In this document: one piece after another, positions 15,922 through 24,969 of the stretch | Layout: each line of letters starts with the position of its first letter | How positions within the stretch are numbered: the first letter of the stretch is position 1 | DNA from: Leptothoe kymatousa TAU-MAC 1615 | GTDB lineage: Bacteria; Cyanobacteriota; Cyanobacteriia; Phormidesmidales; Phormidesmidaceae | Assembly (NCBI RefSeq): GCF_018739865.1 | Contig: NZ_JADOER010000012.1 | Coordinates: forward strand, 1-64,000 | Reading direction: 5' to 3' | DNA: 64,000 nt | The notes under the pieces: model-generated | Told to the model about the DNA's origin: nothing | Seen by the model: the letters and a program-made list of their open reading frames with translations, nothing else | Database searches by the model: none | Made by a program: the position numbers and the translations under genes

Positions 15922-17712
15922 ATGAGCCTAAGCACCACTATCAAGTCTATCCAAGATATTATGCGTAAGGATGATGGTGTAGATGGTGATGCACAAAGAA
16001 TTGGTCAGCTAACCTGGATGCTTTTTCTAAAGGTTTTGGATCAGCGTGAAGAGGAGTGGGAAGAAAGTAAAAAGGATTATAAATCTCCGATTCCAGAAAA
16101 ATGCCGTTGGCGCAATTGGGCGGCCCATGTCCCGGAGAAAAACGTAAAAAACAAGCCTAAAAACACTGGTAAACTCATTGGTTTTGTAAATAATACACTT
16201 TTTCCTACTCTAAGAGAGCTTTCAGGGAGTAAAGATGGCGGGGAATCTGAGAATAAAGAAATAGGAGTTATTGAAGACCCTCTCAGTAACTTGGTTTCTA
16301 AGGTTTTTGAGGATTCTAATAACTACATGAAATCTGGCAATTTAATGCTAGAGGTAATTGGCAAACTTAACGAAGAAATCAACTTTCTTGACTTTACAAC
16401 TCGACAAAATCTCGGCAATATTTATGAGCAAATCCTTAATGATCTACGCTCTGCAGGTAATGCTGGTGAGTTTTATACTCCACGAGCGATTACTAAAGTT
16501 ATGGTTCAACAGGTGAATCCTCGTTTATCTAAACGAGAAGTTGTTATGGACCCAGCTTGTGGGACAGGAGGCTTTCTCACCGCTACCATTGACCATCTAC
16601 GTGCTCAATTGCCTAAGAATGCTAGCAAAGAAGATTATCAGGCTATTGAAAAATCCATTGTTGGATTTGAGAAGAAACAACTGCCACATCTCCTTTGTAC
16701 CACTAATCTACTGCTGCATAACATTGAGTTACCTAACCAGGCAGATAGACGCAACACTCTGGCTTGGCCTTGGGATAGTTGGCCTATAGATGAGGCAGTT
16801 GATTGTGTCGTGACTAATCCGCCTTTTGGTGGAATGGAAGACGAAGGCGTAGGTAGTGACTATCCAGATGGGCTGCAAACGCGTGAAACATCTGATATGT
16901 TTATCACTCTCATAGTGGAAAAATTGCTGCGAGACGGTGGACGTGCGGCTGTGGTATTGCCTGATGGCTTCCTCTTTGGAGAGGGGATTAAGAGCAGAGT
17001 CAAAAAACTTCTGATGGAGACGTGTAATCTACACACTATCATTCGTTTACCAAATGGTGTGTTTGCTCCATACACAAGTATTAAAACTAATCTACTTTTT
17101 TTCACCAAGGGTAAACCAACTGAAACCATTTGGTTCTATGAGCATCCATATCCAAAAGGTAGGAAAAGCTACTCGAAAACTAAGCCTATTCGTCTTGAAG
17201 AGTTTTCAAAAGAAAAATCTTGGTGGGGACAGGAGGAGAATGACTTTTCAGAACGCCAGGAGAGTGAACATGTCTGGAAACTTGATTTTAAGAAAAAGAA
17301 ACAGGATGCCGAGACAAAAGCAAAGCCGCACTGGGATAAGGCTCAAGATTTAAATAATCAAGCTTCCGATATAGAGAATCAGATTCGCGACTTGAGGAAA
17401 GACCTTCGAAAAGTAACTGAGTCAAAGAAGCGTGCTTTAGTTGAAAGTCAAATTTCTGATTTGCATACTCAGGTAGAGCAATTACGACTGAAAGCTCGTG
17501 ACGCCCAAGATTCTGGGGATCTTTTATACTGGCCAATATACAATCTTGACATCAAAAACCCTAATATTCTTGTGGAAGAGGAGCACGATCCTGATGCATT
17601 GTTAGATAGATATAAGGTGATCCTATCCGATATAGAAGAAACACATGAACTGCTAAAAATTGAACTCGGCACAGCTATAGCTCATCACTTACAAAATATG
17701 GAGGATAAGTGA
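15922..17712 (+). CDS. hsdM: Type I restriction-modification methylase subunit (HsdM)
   Basis: 596 aa. An HsdM_N helical domain is at the start (IKSIQDIMRKDDGVDGDAQR). The N6-adenine methylase core has SAM motif I, MDPACGTGGFL (residues 209-219), and catalytic motif IV, NPPFGG (about residue 300). A coiled coil spans about residues 475-535 (NQASDIENQIRDLRKDLRK). HsdM with HsdS methylates adenine in a bipartite target. It heads a four-gene operon. Its stop overlaps the hsdS ATG (TGATG). Codon use and base composition are AT-rich and no HIP1 octamer occurs in the operon, suggesting transfer. No HsdR motor/nuclease gene is present in the window. Confidence 0.95.
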   Translation: MSLSTTIKSIQDIMRKDDGVDGDAQRIGQLTWMLFLKVLDQREEEWEESKKDYKSPIPEKCRWRNWAAHVPEKNVKNKPKNTGKLIGFVNNTLFPTLRELSGSKDGGESENKEIGVIEDPLSNLVSKVFEDSNNYMKSGNLMLEVIGKLNEEINFLDFTTRQNLGNIYEQILNDLRSAGNAGEFYTPRAITKVMVQQVNPRLSKREVVMDPACGTGGFLTATIDHLRAQLPKNASKEDYQAIEKSIVGFEKKQLPHLLCTTNLLLHNIELPNQADRRNTLAWPWDSWPIDEAVDCVVTNPPFGGMEDEGVGSDYPDGLQTRETSDMFITLIVEKLLRDGGRAAVVLPDGFLFGEGIKSRVKKLLMETCNLHTIIRLPNGVFAPYTSIKTNLLFFTKGKPTETIWFYEHPYPKGRKSYSKTKPIRLEEFSKEKSWWGQEENDFSERQESEHVWKLDFKKKKQDAETKAKPHWDKAQDLNNQASDIENQIRDLRKDLRKVTESKKRALVESQISDLHTQVEQLRLKARDAQDSGDLLYWPIYNLDIKNPNILVEEEHDPDALLDRYKVILSDIEETHELLKIELGTAIAHHLQNMEDK

Positions 17713-19655
17713 TGAATGTCAAACAATTTCTTTCTAGTTTCAATTACATTGTGTCACTGCCAGATGGAGTTGAAAAGCTCAAAGAAATAAGCTTTTTCTT
17801 GGCAGCAACAGGAGCTTTGTTATCTGATGATAGTGGTGTAGATGCTAGACCACTGCTTGATTCAATTCGTGAGCAAAAGGCCATTCATCCTGAACAGAGA
17901 AAAGTTGTACCACCGCAAACTAAGTTGTCTCCAAGTGAAGTTCGGGCCCCAAAGCATTGGGCACCTTGTCGCATTGGTGATCTTGTTCTTACTATCACTG
18001 GTGGCGGAACACCATCAAAGTCTAATCCTGCTTACTGGGGAGGAGATATACCGTGGGCTAGTGTCAAAGATCTACGAGATGAAAAATACTTAAAAGAAAC
18101 AGAAGACTTTATAACAAGAGATGGACTCCTAAATAGCTCTACCAACTTAATTCCTCCTGGACGTGTGATCGTATCGACACGTATGGGCCTTGGCAAAATC
18201 GTCATTAACGAAATTGAGACAACTATTAACCAAGATCTTAAAGCATTAGAGCTTCCTGTTGAAGTTGATTCCGACTTTTTCTATATTCTCTATCGAACTA
18301 GAATAATAAAAGGAACTGGCACTACTGTTTCAGGGATTAAGCAACGCCAACTGATGGCTTTGCCAGCTGCGCTGCCATCAATTGAAGAGCAAAAACAGAT
18401 TGTTGAGAAAACAAATGAATTGACGGTTCTTTGCGATAAGCTCAAAGCTCAGCAAAAAGAACGTACAAGACTTGCTAAGCTTGCCAGATCTGCGACTTTG
18501 AACGCATTGTCTAATGCTGAAAATTCCATGGAACTAGAAGTGGCTCTGTCTAGGGTCAATGCTCATATGGAGATTATTTTAGATGATGTAGAGAGTTTGG
18601 CAGACTTGGAAAAATGTCTCATAAAGCTTGCCGTGCAGGGCTTATTACATATTTCGACTGACGAATCTCCATCACTTGGAAAAATCAAGGAAGCATGTCT
18701 TACTCTAAAGAGTGAGTATAGAGAAAATGGCTGGTTGCGCACTAGAAAATCTATTTCTCCAAGCACTTATGATATGAACGTATATCCTTCTCATTGGGGG
18801 GTACTACCATTGGACGAAGTAGTTGTAATAACTGGCGGTATAACAAAAGGGCATAAACTCAAGGGTAAAGAGGTTCGCTCTTTTCAATACCTGAGTGTAG
18901 CAAATGTGCAACGAGGCTTCTTTGATTTAACAAGCGTGAAGTATATTAATGTTCCAGTTGAGCATGTTGATAAATATAGTCTTGAAAGCGGTGATTTGTT
19001 AATCACTGAAGGAGGTGATTGGGATAAGGTTGGACGGACTGCTATTTGGAAAGGAGAAATACGTGATTGTCTTCACCAGAATCATGTATTTAAGGCAAGG
19101 TCATCTTCTCCATTGTTAATGAAGGAATGGGTTGAATTAGTCTTGAATTCTGCGGTAGGCCGTGATTATTTTGCAGGGGCTTCAAAACAAACTACTAATT
19201 TAGCTTCGATAAATATGACGCAACTTCGTAAGTTCCCTTTACCTATCCCACCGACTTCTGAACAAATTGAGATTGTTCAAAAGGTTAAGTACTTAATTTC
19301 GATTATTCAAAAACTAAAGGCCCAACAGCAAGCTTTAAATGATGTTGCGACAATGCTGTCATCTGCTGCGGTTAAATCTATTACAGGTGTTCAAACTGAG
19401 GTGCAGTCAAAGATGAAAGTTCCGAAAACTGAACTTGTTTCAAATCTACGCATAGGAGTTAGTCCAGCTAATAGTGAACGAGCAGCACTTGCAGCCATAC
19501 TAATAAGAAATAATGGAGAACTATCAGCCAAAAACTTATGGCAAGCTTCTGGTTTAGAAATAGATGCTTTTTATCAAAAGCTTAAAACTGAAATGGCAAG
19601 GGGGTGGATTGTTCAACCAGAACCAGCCGATGTGAGAGAGGTGGAGGCGAGCTAA
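17712..19655 (+). CDS. hsdS: Type I specificity subunit (HsdS) with extra N- and C-terminal regions
   Basis: 647 aa, longer than the usual 400-450. Two target-recognition domains are visible: TRD1 from about residue 85 (WAPCRIGDLVLTITGGGTPS) to LPSIEEQKQIVEKTNEL, and TRD2 from about residue 360 (HWGVLPLDEVVVITGGITKG) to PIPPTSEQIEIVQKVKYL. Each is followed by a helical spacer, fitting an asymmetric bipartite target. About 80 N-terminal residues are extra. The last 75 residues (SERAALAAILIRNNGELSAK, then NLWQASGLEIDAFYQKL) look like a winged helix. That tail may recruit the next gene product. It is coupled to hsdM by a one-base overlap and to the ATPase by TAATG. Confidence 0.92.
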   Translation: MNVKQFLSSFNYIVSLPDGVEKLKEISFFLAATGALLSDDSGVDARPLLDSIREQKAIHPEQRKVVPPQTKLSPSEVRAPKHWAPCRIGDLVLTITGGGTPSKSNPAYWGGDIPWASVKDLRDEKYLKETEDFITRDGLLNSSTNLIPPGRVIVSTRMGLGKIVINEIETTINQDLKALELPVEVDSDFFYILYRTRIIKGTGTTVSGIKQRQLMALPAALPSIEEQKQIVEKTNELTVLCDKLKAQQKERTRLAKLARSATLNALSNAENSMELEVALSRVNAHMEIILDDVESLADLEKCLIKLAVQGLLHISTDESPSLGKIKEACLTLKSEYRENGWLRTRKSISPSTYDMNVYPSHWGVLPLDEVVVITGGITKGHKLKGKEVRSFQYLSVANVQRGFFDLTSVKYINVPVEHVDKYSLESGDLLITEGGDWDKVGRTAIWKGEIRDCLHQNHVFKARSSSPLLMKEWVELVLNSAVGRDYFAGASKQTTNLASINMTQLRKFPLPIPPTSEQIEIVQKVKYLISIIQKLKAQQQALNDVATMLSSAAVKSITGVQTEVQSKMKVPKTELVSNLRIGVSPANSERAALAAILIRNNGELSAKNLWQASGLEIDAFYQKLKTEMARGWIVQPEPADVREVEAS

Positions 19656-21427
19656 TGCACTTGCAGCGTCTTAAACTTCCAGCGTTTAGAAACCTCCAGG
19701 ACTTTGAAATTACGTTTACCGAAAGCGTGGAAGATCCGAATCTAGAAGGAGGGCAGCGGACGTTTAATAGTCATGCTGTAATAGGTGCCAACGGTTCCGG
19801 TAAATCAAACCTAATTGAAGCTGTTATTACAATCTTTCGTGATCTGGATTTGAATCAGTCAGCTAGCTTTGATTACGAAATGGACTATAGTATCCGCGAC
19901 CACAACATTAAGCTTAAAGCAGTGCATGGAAAGCGTCCTACTGTCATAATTGATGGTAAACGAAGATCCGCCAAACAACTCAATAATGAAGCGCGAGAAT
20001 ACCTGCCATCCAATGTGTTTGTTTACTACTCTGGTAAAAATAGTCGAATTGAACGACTCTTTCAAGCTCATCAGAGACGTTTTAACAAACAAATGGAAGT
20101 AACTTCAGAAGAGTATTTGCCTGAACAATTGCTTTTGGATTTTGCTGAACAAGAAGAACGGGCAGAGGCACTTGCTGAATATAAACGCCGAACCGATAGA
20201 CAGCGTGAACAGCTTGGAGAAGATCAATTGCGGCGCTTGTTTTATTGCCGCAGTGGTCATAGTCAATTAGTGCTACTGGCCTGTTTACTTTCTAAAGATG
20301 AACTATTCACTGAATTACTCGAAGATCTAAATATTGAAGAACTCGATTCAGCATTGTTTGTTCTCAAACAACCATATCGTCTACGCCAACCTAAAGAGAA
20401 AGATATTTTGGAGGGAGATAAACGTTTCTGGTATGCCCGTGGCACAGCTGTTAACGAATTTCTGCATAACCTTTGGGGATTAGCAGTTGCGCCGATAGAG
20501 GATACAGTCAGTAAGCAGATTGACTTTCGGGGTCGGACTGAGAAGCAACAACAACTATACCTTTTTTTGCCTGATAAAGAAAGATTACAGCAATTGGGAG
20601 ACTTAGTAGGAGAAGCTGATCGGTTCTTTCGCTATGCAGAAGCTTCTTACATTGGAGATTTGATTGAAGAAGTTCGTATCAACTTTAAGCTCAAAGACTC
20701 GGATGGGAATATTAATTTCAGTCAACTTTCTGAAGGAGAACTACAGCTACTCACAGTACTTGGTCTAATGCGTATTACCAAGATGGATGATTGCCTTTTC
20801 CTTTTAGATGAACCTGACACCCATCTCAACCCTATTTGGAAGCTGCGCTATTTTGAAGAAATTGAAAAAGTAGTTCTTAGTAATGAGCAAGAAACATTAG
20901 CGGGTGACTCTCAAATAATTATTACAACCCACGATCCACTCATGATAGGAAGTTTACGACTTGAGCAAGTCAGAATCCTACGCAAAGAGCATGGTCAATC
21001 TACCGTTGAAACTCCAGTTGAACATCCCCAAGGAATGGGAGTTTCAGGACTTTTGAAAAGCGATATGTTCGGCTTGCCATCTACTTTAGATCGCCCGACA
21101 TTAAGAAAGTTAGAAGAGCGCAATATCTTACTTGCCAGGAAAGCAAAAGAAAGCTTGAGTCAAATAGAAGAAGAAAAACTAAATCAATTAAGTTCTTATC
21201 TTGATGATTTAGGGTTCTCCCGTGAATATCGAGATCCGCTTTACCAACTATTTATTCAGAAAATGTATGAGGTGCGTAGTCAGCCTTTAAGCAAAATCCT
21301 GACAGACAAAGAACTTCAGCAGCAGAACGAACTTGCACAGGAAATTGTGACTGAATTAGTAAAGCGGGAGCGTGTAGATAACTTATCTGAATTGGCACAA
21401 GAGCTTAAGTTGAGGTTGGAAAGTTAG
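19655..21427 (+). CDS. Restriction-island AAA (SMC/RecF-like) ATPase
   Basis: 590 aa from ATG 19655, which overlaps the hsdS stop by one base behind a GGTGGAGG Shine-Dalgarno. ABC-type ATPase of the OLD/RecF/PtuA kind: Walker A IGANGSGKSN (residues 42-51), signature LSEGELQLL (about 357), Walker B CLFLLDEPDTHLNP (about 380-393) and the switch His IITTHDPL (about 423). The order and spacing fit defence-associated overcoming-lysogenisation-type ATPases. Its position after HsdMS and before an HNH protein resembles the ATPase/HNH pair of Septu (PtuA/PtuB). It may sense DNA ends or phage features and license the nuclease. No TOPRIM domain is evident. Confidence 0.88.
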   Translation: MHLQRLKLPAFRNLQDFEITFTESVEDPNLEGGQRTFNSHAVIGANGSGKSNLIEAVITIFRDLDLNQSASFDYEMDYSIRDHNIKLKAVHGKRPTVIIDGKRRSAKQLNNEAREYLPSNVFVYYSGKNSRIERLFQAHQRRFNKQMEVTSEEYLPEQLLLDFAEQEERAEALAEYKRRTDRQREQLGEDQLRRLFYCRSGHSQLVLLACLLSKDELFTELLEDLNIEELDSALFVLKQPYRLRQPKEKDILEGDKRFWYARGTAVNEFLHNLWGLAVAPIEDTVSKQIDFRGRTEKQQQLYLFLPDKERLQQLGDLVGEADRFFRYAEASYIGDLIEEVRINFKLKDSDGNINFSQLSEGELQLLTVLGLMRITKMDDCLFLLDEPDTHLNPIWKLRYFEEIEKVVLSNEQETLAGDSQIIITTHDPLMIGSLRLEQVRILRKEHGQSTVETPVEHPQGMGVSGLLKSDMFGLPSTLDRPTLRKLEERNILLARKAKESLSQIEEEKLNQLSSYLDDLGFSREYRDPLYQLFIQKMYEVRSQPLSKILTDKELQQQNELAQEIVTELVKRERVDNLSELAQELKLRLES

Positions 21428-21430
21428 ATT

Positions 21431-22279
21431 ATGCGGAAAGTCATTATTGATGGAAACCCTCCCCAAAGCTGGATTGATGATGCTAAGGCTGTAACAGACC
21501 AATTACATGCGGCAACAGGCAAAGCCGCAAGGGAAAAAATTATTAAGCGGAACGAAAAGCTTTGGCGAGATGATCGTATTCGAGATTGGTTACTGACTCA
21601 ATTTAACAATAAATGTTGGTATACCGAAGCCTACGAATCAGTTTCATCAATTCACGTTGATCACTATCGCCCAAAAGGTCGAGTAAGAGACCTAGAAGGC
21701 AATGAAGATGACGGTTATTGGAGGTTAGCTTTTAACTGGAAAAACTATAGAATTTGTGGTCAATTGATCAATGTTAAAAAGAGTGATGTGTTTCCACTTT
21801 TTGAAGGAATACGAGCTACCAGTGAAAAAATGCTGAAGCTTGAGGCTCCTGTAATTATTGATCCACGAGAAGAGGCAACTAGGCTAATTTCCTATGAGAA
21901 GGATGAAGATGCCTGTATAGCTGTTCCATCGGCTGATACTAGTGATATTGAGAGATTCAGAGCTGAGAATACAATAGAAGTATTAGGCCTAAACCGTTTA
22001 ACTAGACTAAACCAAAAACGAGCTAATTTTTGGGACGATTGTCTGATGGCAATTGCTGATTACAAGGGTGGTGGAGCAGATCCTCTCGCAATTCGATTGG
22101 TTCATCAAGCATCTGCTATTAAAGAACTTAAAAAGAAGGTAGCTTATGAAGTAGAGTTTTCTTCGGTATCGGAAGCGTGTATTCGAAAACATGCACCAGA
22201 ACCTTTAATTGCATCAGTTTTTGAAAGAGCACCAAGCATCTCTCGGATTTCTGATGTAGCAGAAGCCAGCGTGAGTTAG
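21431..22279 (+). CDS. HNH nuclease-like protein paired with the AAA ATPase
   Basis: 282 aa, starting three bases after the ATPase stop. The HNH core is KCWYTE (residues 61-66) followed by HVDHYRPKGRV (about 74-84). The HVDHxRPK string is the catalytic first half of TIGR02646/PtuB-type HNH nucleases. Most relatives have CxYC in place of CWYT, so one structural zinc Cys is missing. The C-terminal half (about residue 170 onward) is helical and unrecognised. It is probably the effector of the four-gene island. An insertion sequence begins 144 bases downstream, so the operon may have been shortened there. Confidence 0.82.
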   Translation: MRKVIIDGNPPQSWIDDAKAVTDQLHAATGKAAREKIIKRNEKLWRDDRIRDWLLTQFNNKCWYTEAYESVSSIHVDHYRPKGRVRDLEGNEDDGYWRLAFNWKNYRICGQLINVKKSDVFPLFEGIRATSEKMLKLEAPVIIDPREEATRLISYEKDEDACIAVPSADTSDIERFRAENTIEVLGLNRLTRLNQKRANFWDDCLMAIADYKGGGADPLAIRLVHQASAIKELKKKVAYEVEFSSVSEACIRKHAPEPLIASVFERAPSISRISDVAEASVS

Positions 22280-22423
22280 TCTTTCTGTATAAATTAAATT
22301 GCTTACTATTGTCTAATGTGTAAATACCATTGTCTAACAATGCCCATGCATTCGAATGTCAAAATATGGTGGGAGTGAAAGTATTTACAGTGGGTGATGG
22401 GCAACGTTAGCGACAGCTAATTG

Positions 22424-24138
22424 GGGTTTGCTGAAAAACTCAATAGAAATCTTAGGGATTATCCCACAGCCCAGATATCGTCAATAGGCCCTCTCCCATG
22501 GTCGAGAATTGTCAGTCCGTCCTTGCTTAAGGTGTCTGTCAAGGTGCTCACATCTGCCTGAAAGCCTCGTAGTAAGCGTATCAACACCCGCAAAAACACG
22601 ACGATAAAACGGCGTAGCCGTTTCTCCAAGTTCATCACCAAGCAGGTGATGGCAATCATGGTTTCGGCAGTTTGGGCAAGTTTGGCCATCACCCGTCCCA
22701 GCCCAAATCGTCGTTTACCTTGACCAAACTTACCTTCGACGGCGACCCGGACACTCTCATCGTCTCGGGCTTGTTGTCGGAGGAGCGCTTGTTGAGTCTC
22801 ATCAAGGGATGGTCGAGCTAAGGGCGGGCCACTCAGACGAATACCCTGCTGTTTACACCACTTCAAGTTATCCCGTGTTCGATAAATCTGGTCGGCATGG
22901 ACTGAGGCCGGATAGTGTCCGGTTCGCGTTCGAAACCGTTCTATCTGTGTAATCAAGTGTTGGGATTCATTGAAGTTATCCCAACTGAGATGGTCGATAA
23001 ACACGTAGCCTGCCACACAACTAATGTCAAATTTGGCCCCAAATTCGACGGGTGTGCCAGCTTTACCCCGCACAATCGGGCGCACATGGGGCTGTGAAAT
23101 ACTCACAATACGGTCATCAATCCGTCGCTGATTGTGGTCGCACATGTGCTGTTGTTGCCGATAGACGTCATGAATCACCAACAGCGTCTTGTACTCCCGT
23201 GGATTCAGCGCCGCAAGTGTGGCTCCTGACTCGATTAACCGGTCAATGTGACCCAGATTTCGACGCACATAGTTGAGCTGCTGTCGCAGACCCTTGCGGA
23301 TCAATTTGCGAGGCTTTTTGCGCTGTTTTACAATCCTGAGAAAGTCTCTGCGGGCGGTTTTTCGATAGGTTCGGGGCTTCTTTGGAAGGCATCCCGCCAC
23401 CTGTTGATATAACTCATCAATGAGCCGTTCACTCTGTTCCCTGGCATCGTTGAGCAAATCAAGGTCGGTCGGATAGCGAATATCGGCAGGTGCGCAACTG
23501 GCATCCACAATCAATTGCCCCTGATGGTCATTCGATGGCGGTGGGTCGGGTGGGTCTGAGTCATCATCGCTCTCGGTCGCACTCTCCTCAGGTGGGGACG
23601 AGACTTGTGGGGATGGGGGCATGCCTGCTTGAACCACTGACTCATTAACCGCTGACACCAGGTCGAAACTAATGCGTTTGCGAAAATGCACCAGCATTGA
23701 CGCATCAAATGGCGGCGTGTCACTGTACTCATGAAGCCCGAGGAAATATTGTAGATATGGGTTCTCTCGTATCTGGTCAATCGTCTCTCGGTCGCTGATT
23801 CCCAATTTCTCTTTGATAATCAACGCGCCCAAAGCCATCCGAAATCCTTTCGCCGGCGCTCCCATATCCTCGCTAAACTGGCTTGCGTAGTTCGATTCAA
23901 ACTCCTCCCATGGGATCACCTCGGCCAGTTTGACCCAACGGTTCTCCTGCGATAATTTACCCCCAAATGGCAGATAAAAATCTTGGAACGATAGCTGGCC
24001 GGGTGAAGATTGTCGGTACATTTCCCTGGGTAGGTGCAAGGGTTTTGAGCATTTTAGCTACTTTTCTGTGCACTTAAGCACATCTCAATAGATTGAAACC
24101 CTTGCTGACTATGAAGGCTGGACTTCAACAGCAAACCC
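22424..24138 (-). mobile_element. Insertion sequence, IS5/IS1182-like, about 1.7 kb
   Basis: Imperfect terminal inverted repeats: GGGTTTGCTG begins at 22424 and its complement CAGCAAACCC ends at 24138. The next bases also partly match (AAAAACTC against TTGAAGTC). They flank one intact transposase gene. I find no convincing target-site duplication. The right end supplies the last base of the stop codon of the gene at 24138-24608, so the element sits at that gene's 3' end. Confidence 0.78.
22459..24021 (-). CDS. DDE transposase of the IS5/IS1182 type
   Basis: About 520 aa from ATG 24021 (a TTG 18 bases upstream is possible). The N-terminal DUF772-type domain has NPYLQYFLGLHEY and DASMLVHFRKRI. 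The catalytic Asp is in LIVDASCAPADIRYPTDLDL near residue 170, the second in HADQIYRTRDN near 370, and Glu in AVEGKFGQGKRRFGLGRVM near 430. An acidic Ser/Asp/Pro-rich linker (SATESDDDSDPPDPPPS) and a basic Lys/Arg segment are inserted between. The frame is intact, so the element may be active. It is GC-rich compared with the island it borders. Confidence 0.9.
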   Translation of the reverse strand: MYRQSSPGQLSFQDFYLPFGGKLSQENRWVKLAEVIPWEEFESNYASQFSEDMGAPAKGFRMALGALIIKEKLGISDRETIDQIRENPYLQYFLGLHEYSDTPPFDASMLVHFRKRISFDLVSAVNESVVQAGMPPSPQVSSPPEESATESDDDSDPPDPPPSNDHQGQLIVDASCAPADIRYPTDLDLLNDAREQSERLIDELYQQVAGCLPKKPRTYRKTARRDFLRIVKQRKKPRKLIRKGLRQQLNYVRRNLGHIDRLIESGATLAALNPREYKTLLVIHDVYRQQQHMCDHNQRRIDDRIVSISQPHVRPIVRGKAGTPVEFGAKFDISCVAGYVFIDHLSWDNFNESQHLITQIERFRTRTGHYPASVHADQIYRTRDNLKWCKQQGIRLSGPPLARPSLDETQQALLRQQARDDESVRVAVEGKFGQGKRRFGLGRVMAKLAQTAETMIAITCLVMNLEKRLRRFIVVFLRVLIRLLRGFQADVSTLTDTLSKDGLTILDHGRGPIDDIWAVG

Positions 24139-24608
24139 TAAATAGTTGTGCGGTTTGGTGTTTCCGAAATCTCAACTTGCTGAATTACTGCCAAGGGGTC
24201 TAAAACCTCAAATCTGTTAGCAACAAAAACTGCCATTTCTTCTGTTGTTCCTAATGGGCAATCAGGCCAATCATTTACCAGTTTCGGTAACGTCCTTAAC
24301 CACTGAATTAGGTTGTTTTCAGTTTCTACCATGTCGCACCCATATATATCAGCGGTTGACTTGGGCGATTCGCAACAGATCGTAAACGTAAAATCATGGG
24401 GGTGAGGTGTTGCCCATATCGGTGGATTGTGATGCTCAAATTGGGCAACGGTTGTCACTCTATACCGAAACACTATCTGACGTTGATCAGTTTGTGGACC
24501 TGTAAGAATAACCTTGCGGTAGGGAGGGGTGTGAGTATATCTAGACTCAACAGGATAATGCGATCTTGCTCCTTCTACTCGGCCTTCAGGACTATTTGAC
24601 AGTTGCAT
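24138..24608 (-). CDS. 6-pyruvoyl-tetrahydropterin synthase/QueD-like protein, 3' end altered by the IS
   Basis: 156 aa. Features recalling the T-fold PTPS/QueD family: a His-containing beta strand, PHPHDFTFTI, the helix LIQWLRTLPKLVND, the TTEEMAVFVANRF segment (family: PTAENLA) and a final strand, VEISETPNRTTI (family: VxVxET). The zinc-binding LHGH motif is not obvious, so the enzyme may be atypical. The frame ends at TAG, whose G is the first base of the insertion sequence. Reading across to the far side of the element would give Tyr-Asn-stop, so only about two residues were lost. Family assignment is moderate. Confidence 0.5.
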   Translation of the reverse strand: MQLSNSPEGRVEGARSHYPVESRYTHTPPYRKVILTGPQTDQRQIVFRYRVTTVAQFEHHNPPIWATPHPHDFTFTICCESPKSTADIYGCDMVETENNLIQWLRTLPKLVNDWPDCPLGTTEEMAVFVANRFEVLDPLAVIQQVEISETPNRTTI

Positions 24609-24726
24609 GATTTTTTAAACAGGTGTTCTCTGTAGACATCTAATTCTGTCCTATCGCAGACAAGAATTTTGATCTCGTTTACTTTAATAAAATAGAGCGT
24701 CCAGTCACCTGAAGGTAGTGATAAGT

Positions 24727-24937
24727 AGATCTTAGGTTAAGACGCCTAGCGCTCCAGCGATAACCCTCCGTGGACTCAAAGTCGCATGGCTAATTGGGTC
24801 AAATCCTTCTAAAGGGGGTAAAGAATCGCTGAAAGCCTATATTAGGGCATCAAAGCCAACATTGTCGCTTGAGCAGACAGCCCTCAATTAGCGTTGGGTT
24901 TTGAACCCAATGTGGGTTTTAGCTAAGCCAAGATTTT
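24727..24937. repeat. MITE-like element, copy 2 (inverted relative to copy 1)
   Basis: Reverse complement shows ordered similarity to 9846-10068: AACGCTAATTGAG, GGCTGTC, AAGCGACAA, CCAATTAGCC-like and ACTTTGAGT blocks in the same order. The ends are imperfect inverted repeats (TAGATCTTAGG at 24726-24736 and CCAAGATTTT at 24928-24937). It is non-coding. It lies between the PTPS-like gene and marR and explains most of that 361-base gap. Confidence 0.65.
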
Positions 24938-24969
24938 CTGGTTTAAACCGAATTAGGATATGACCACGA

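Noticed and set aside
15922..22279. A complete type I restriction system
   Set aside because: No HsdR-like helicase/nuclease frame is present in the island or flanks.
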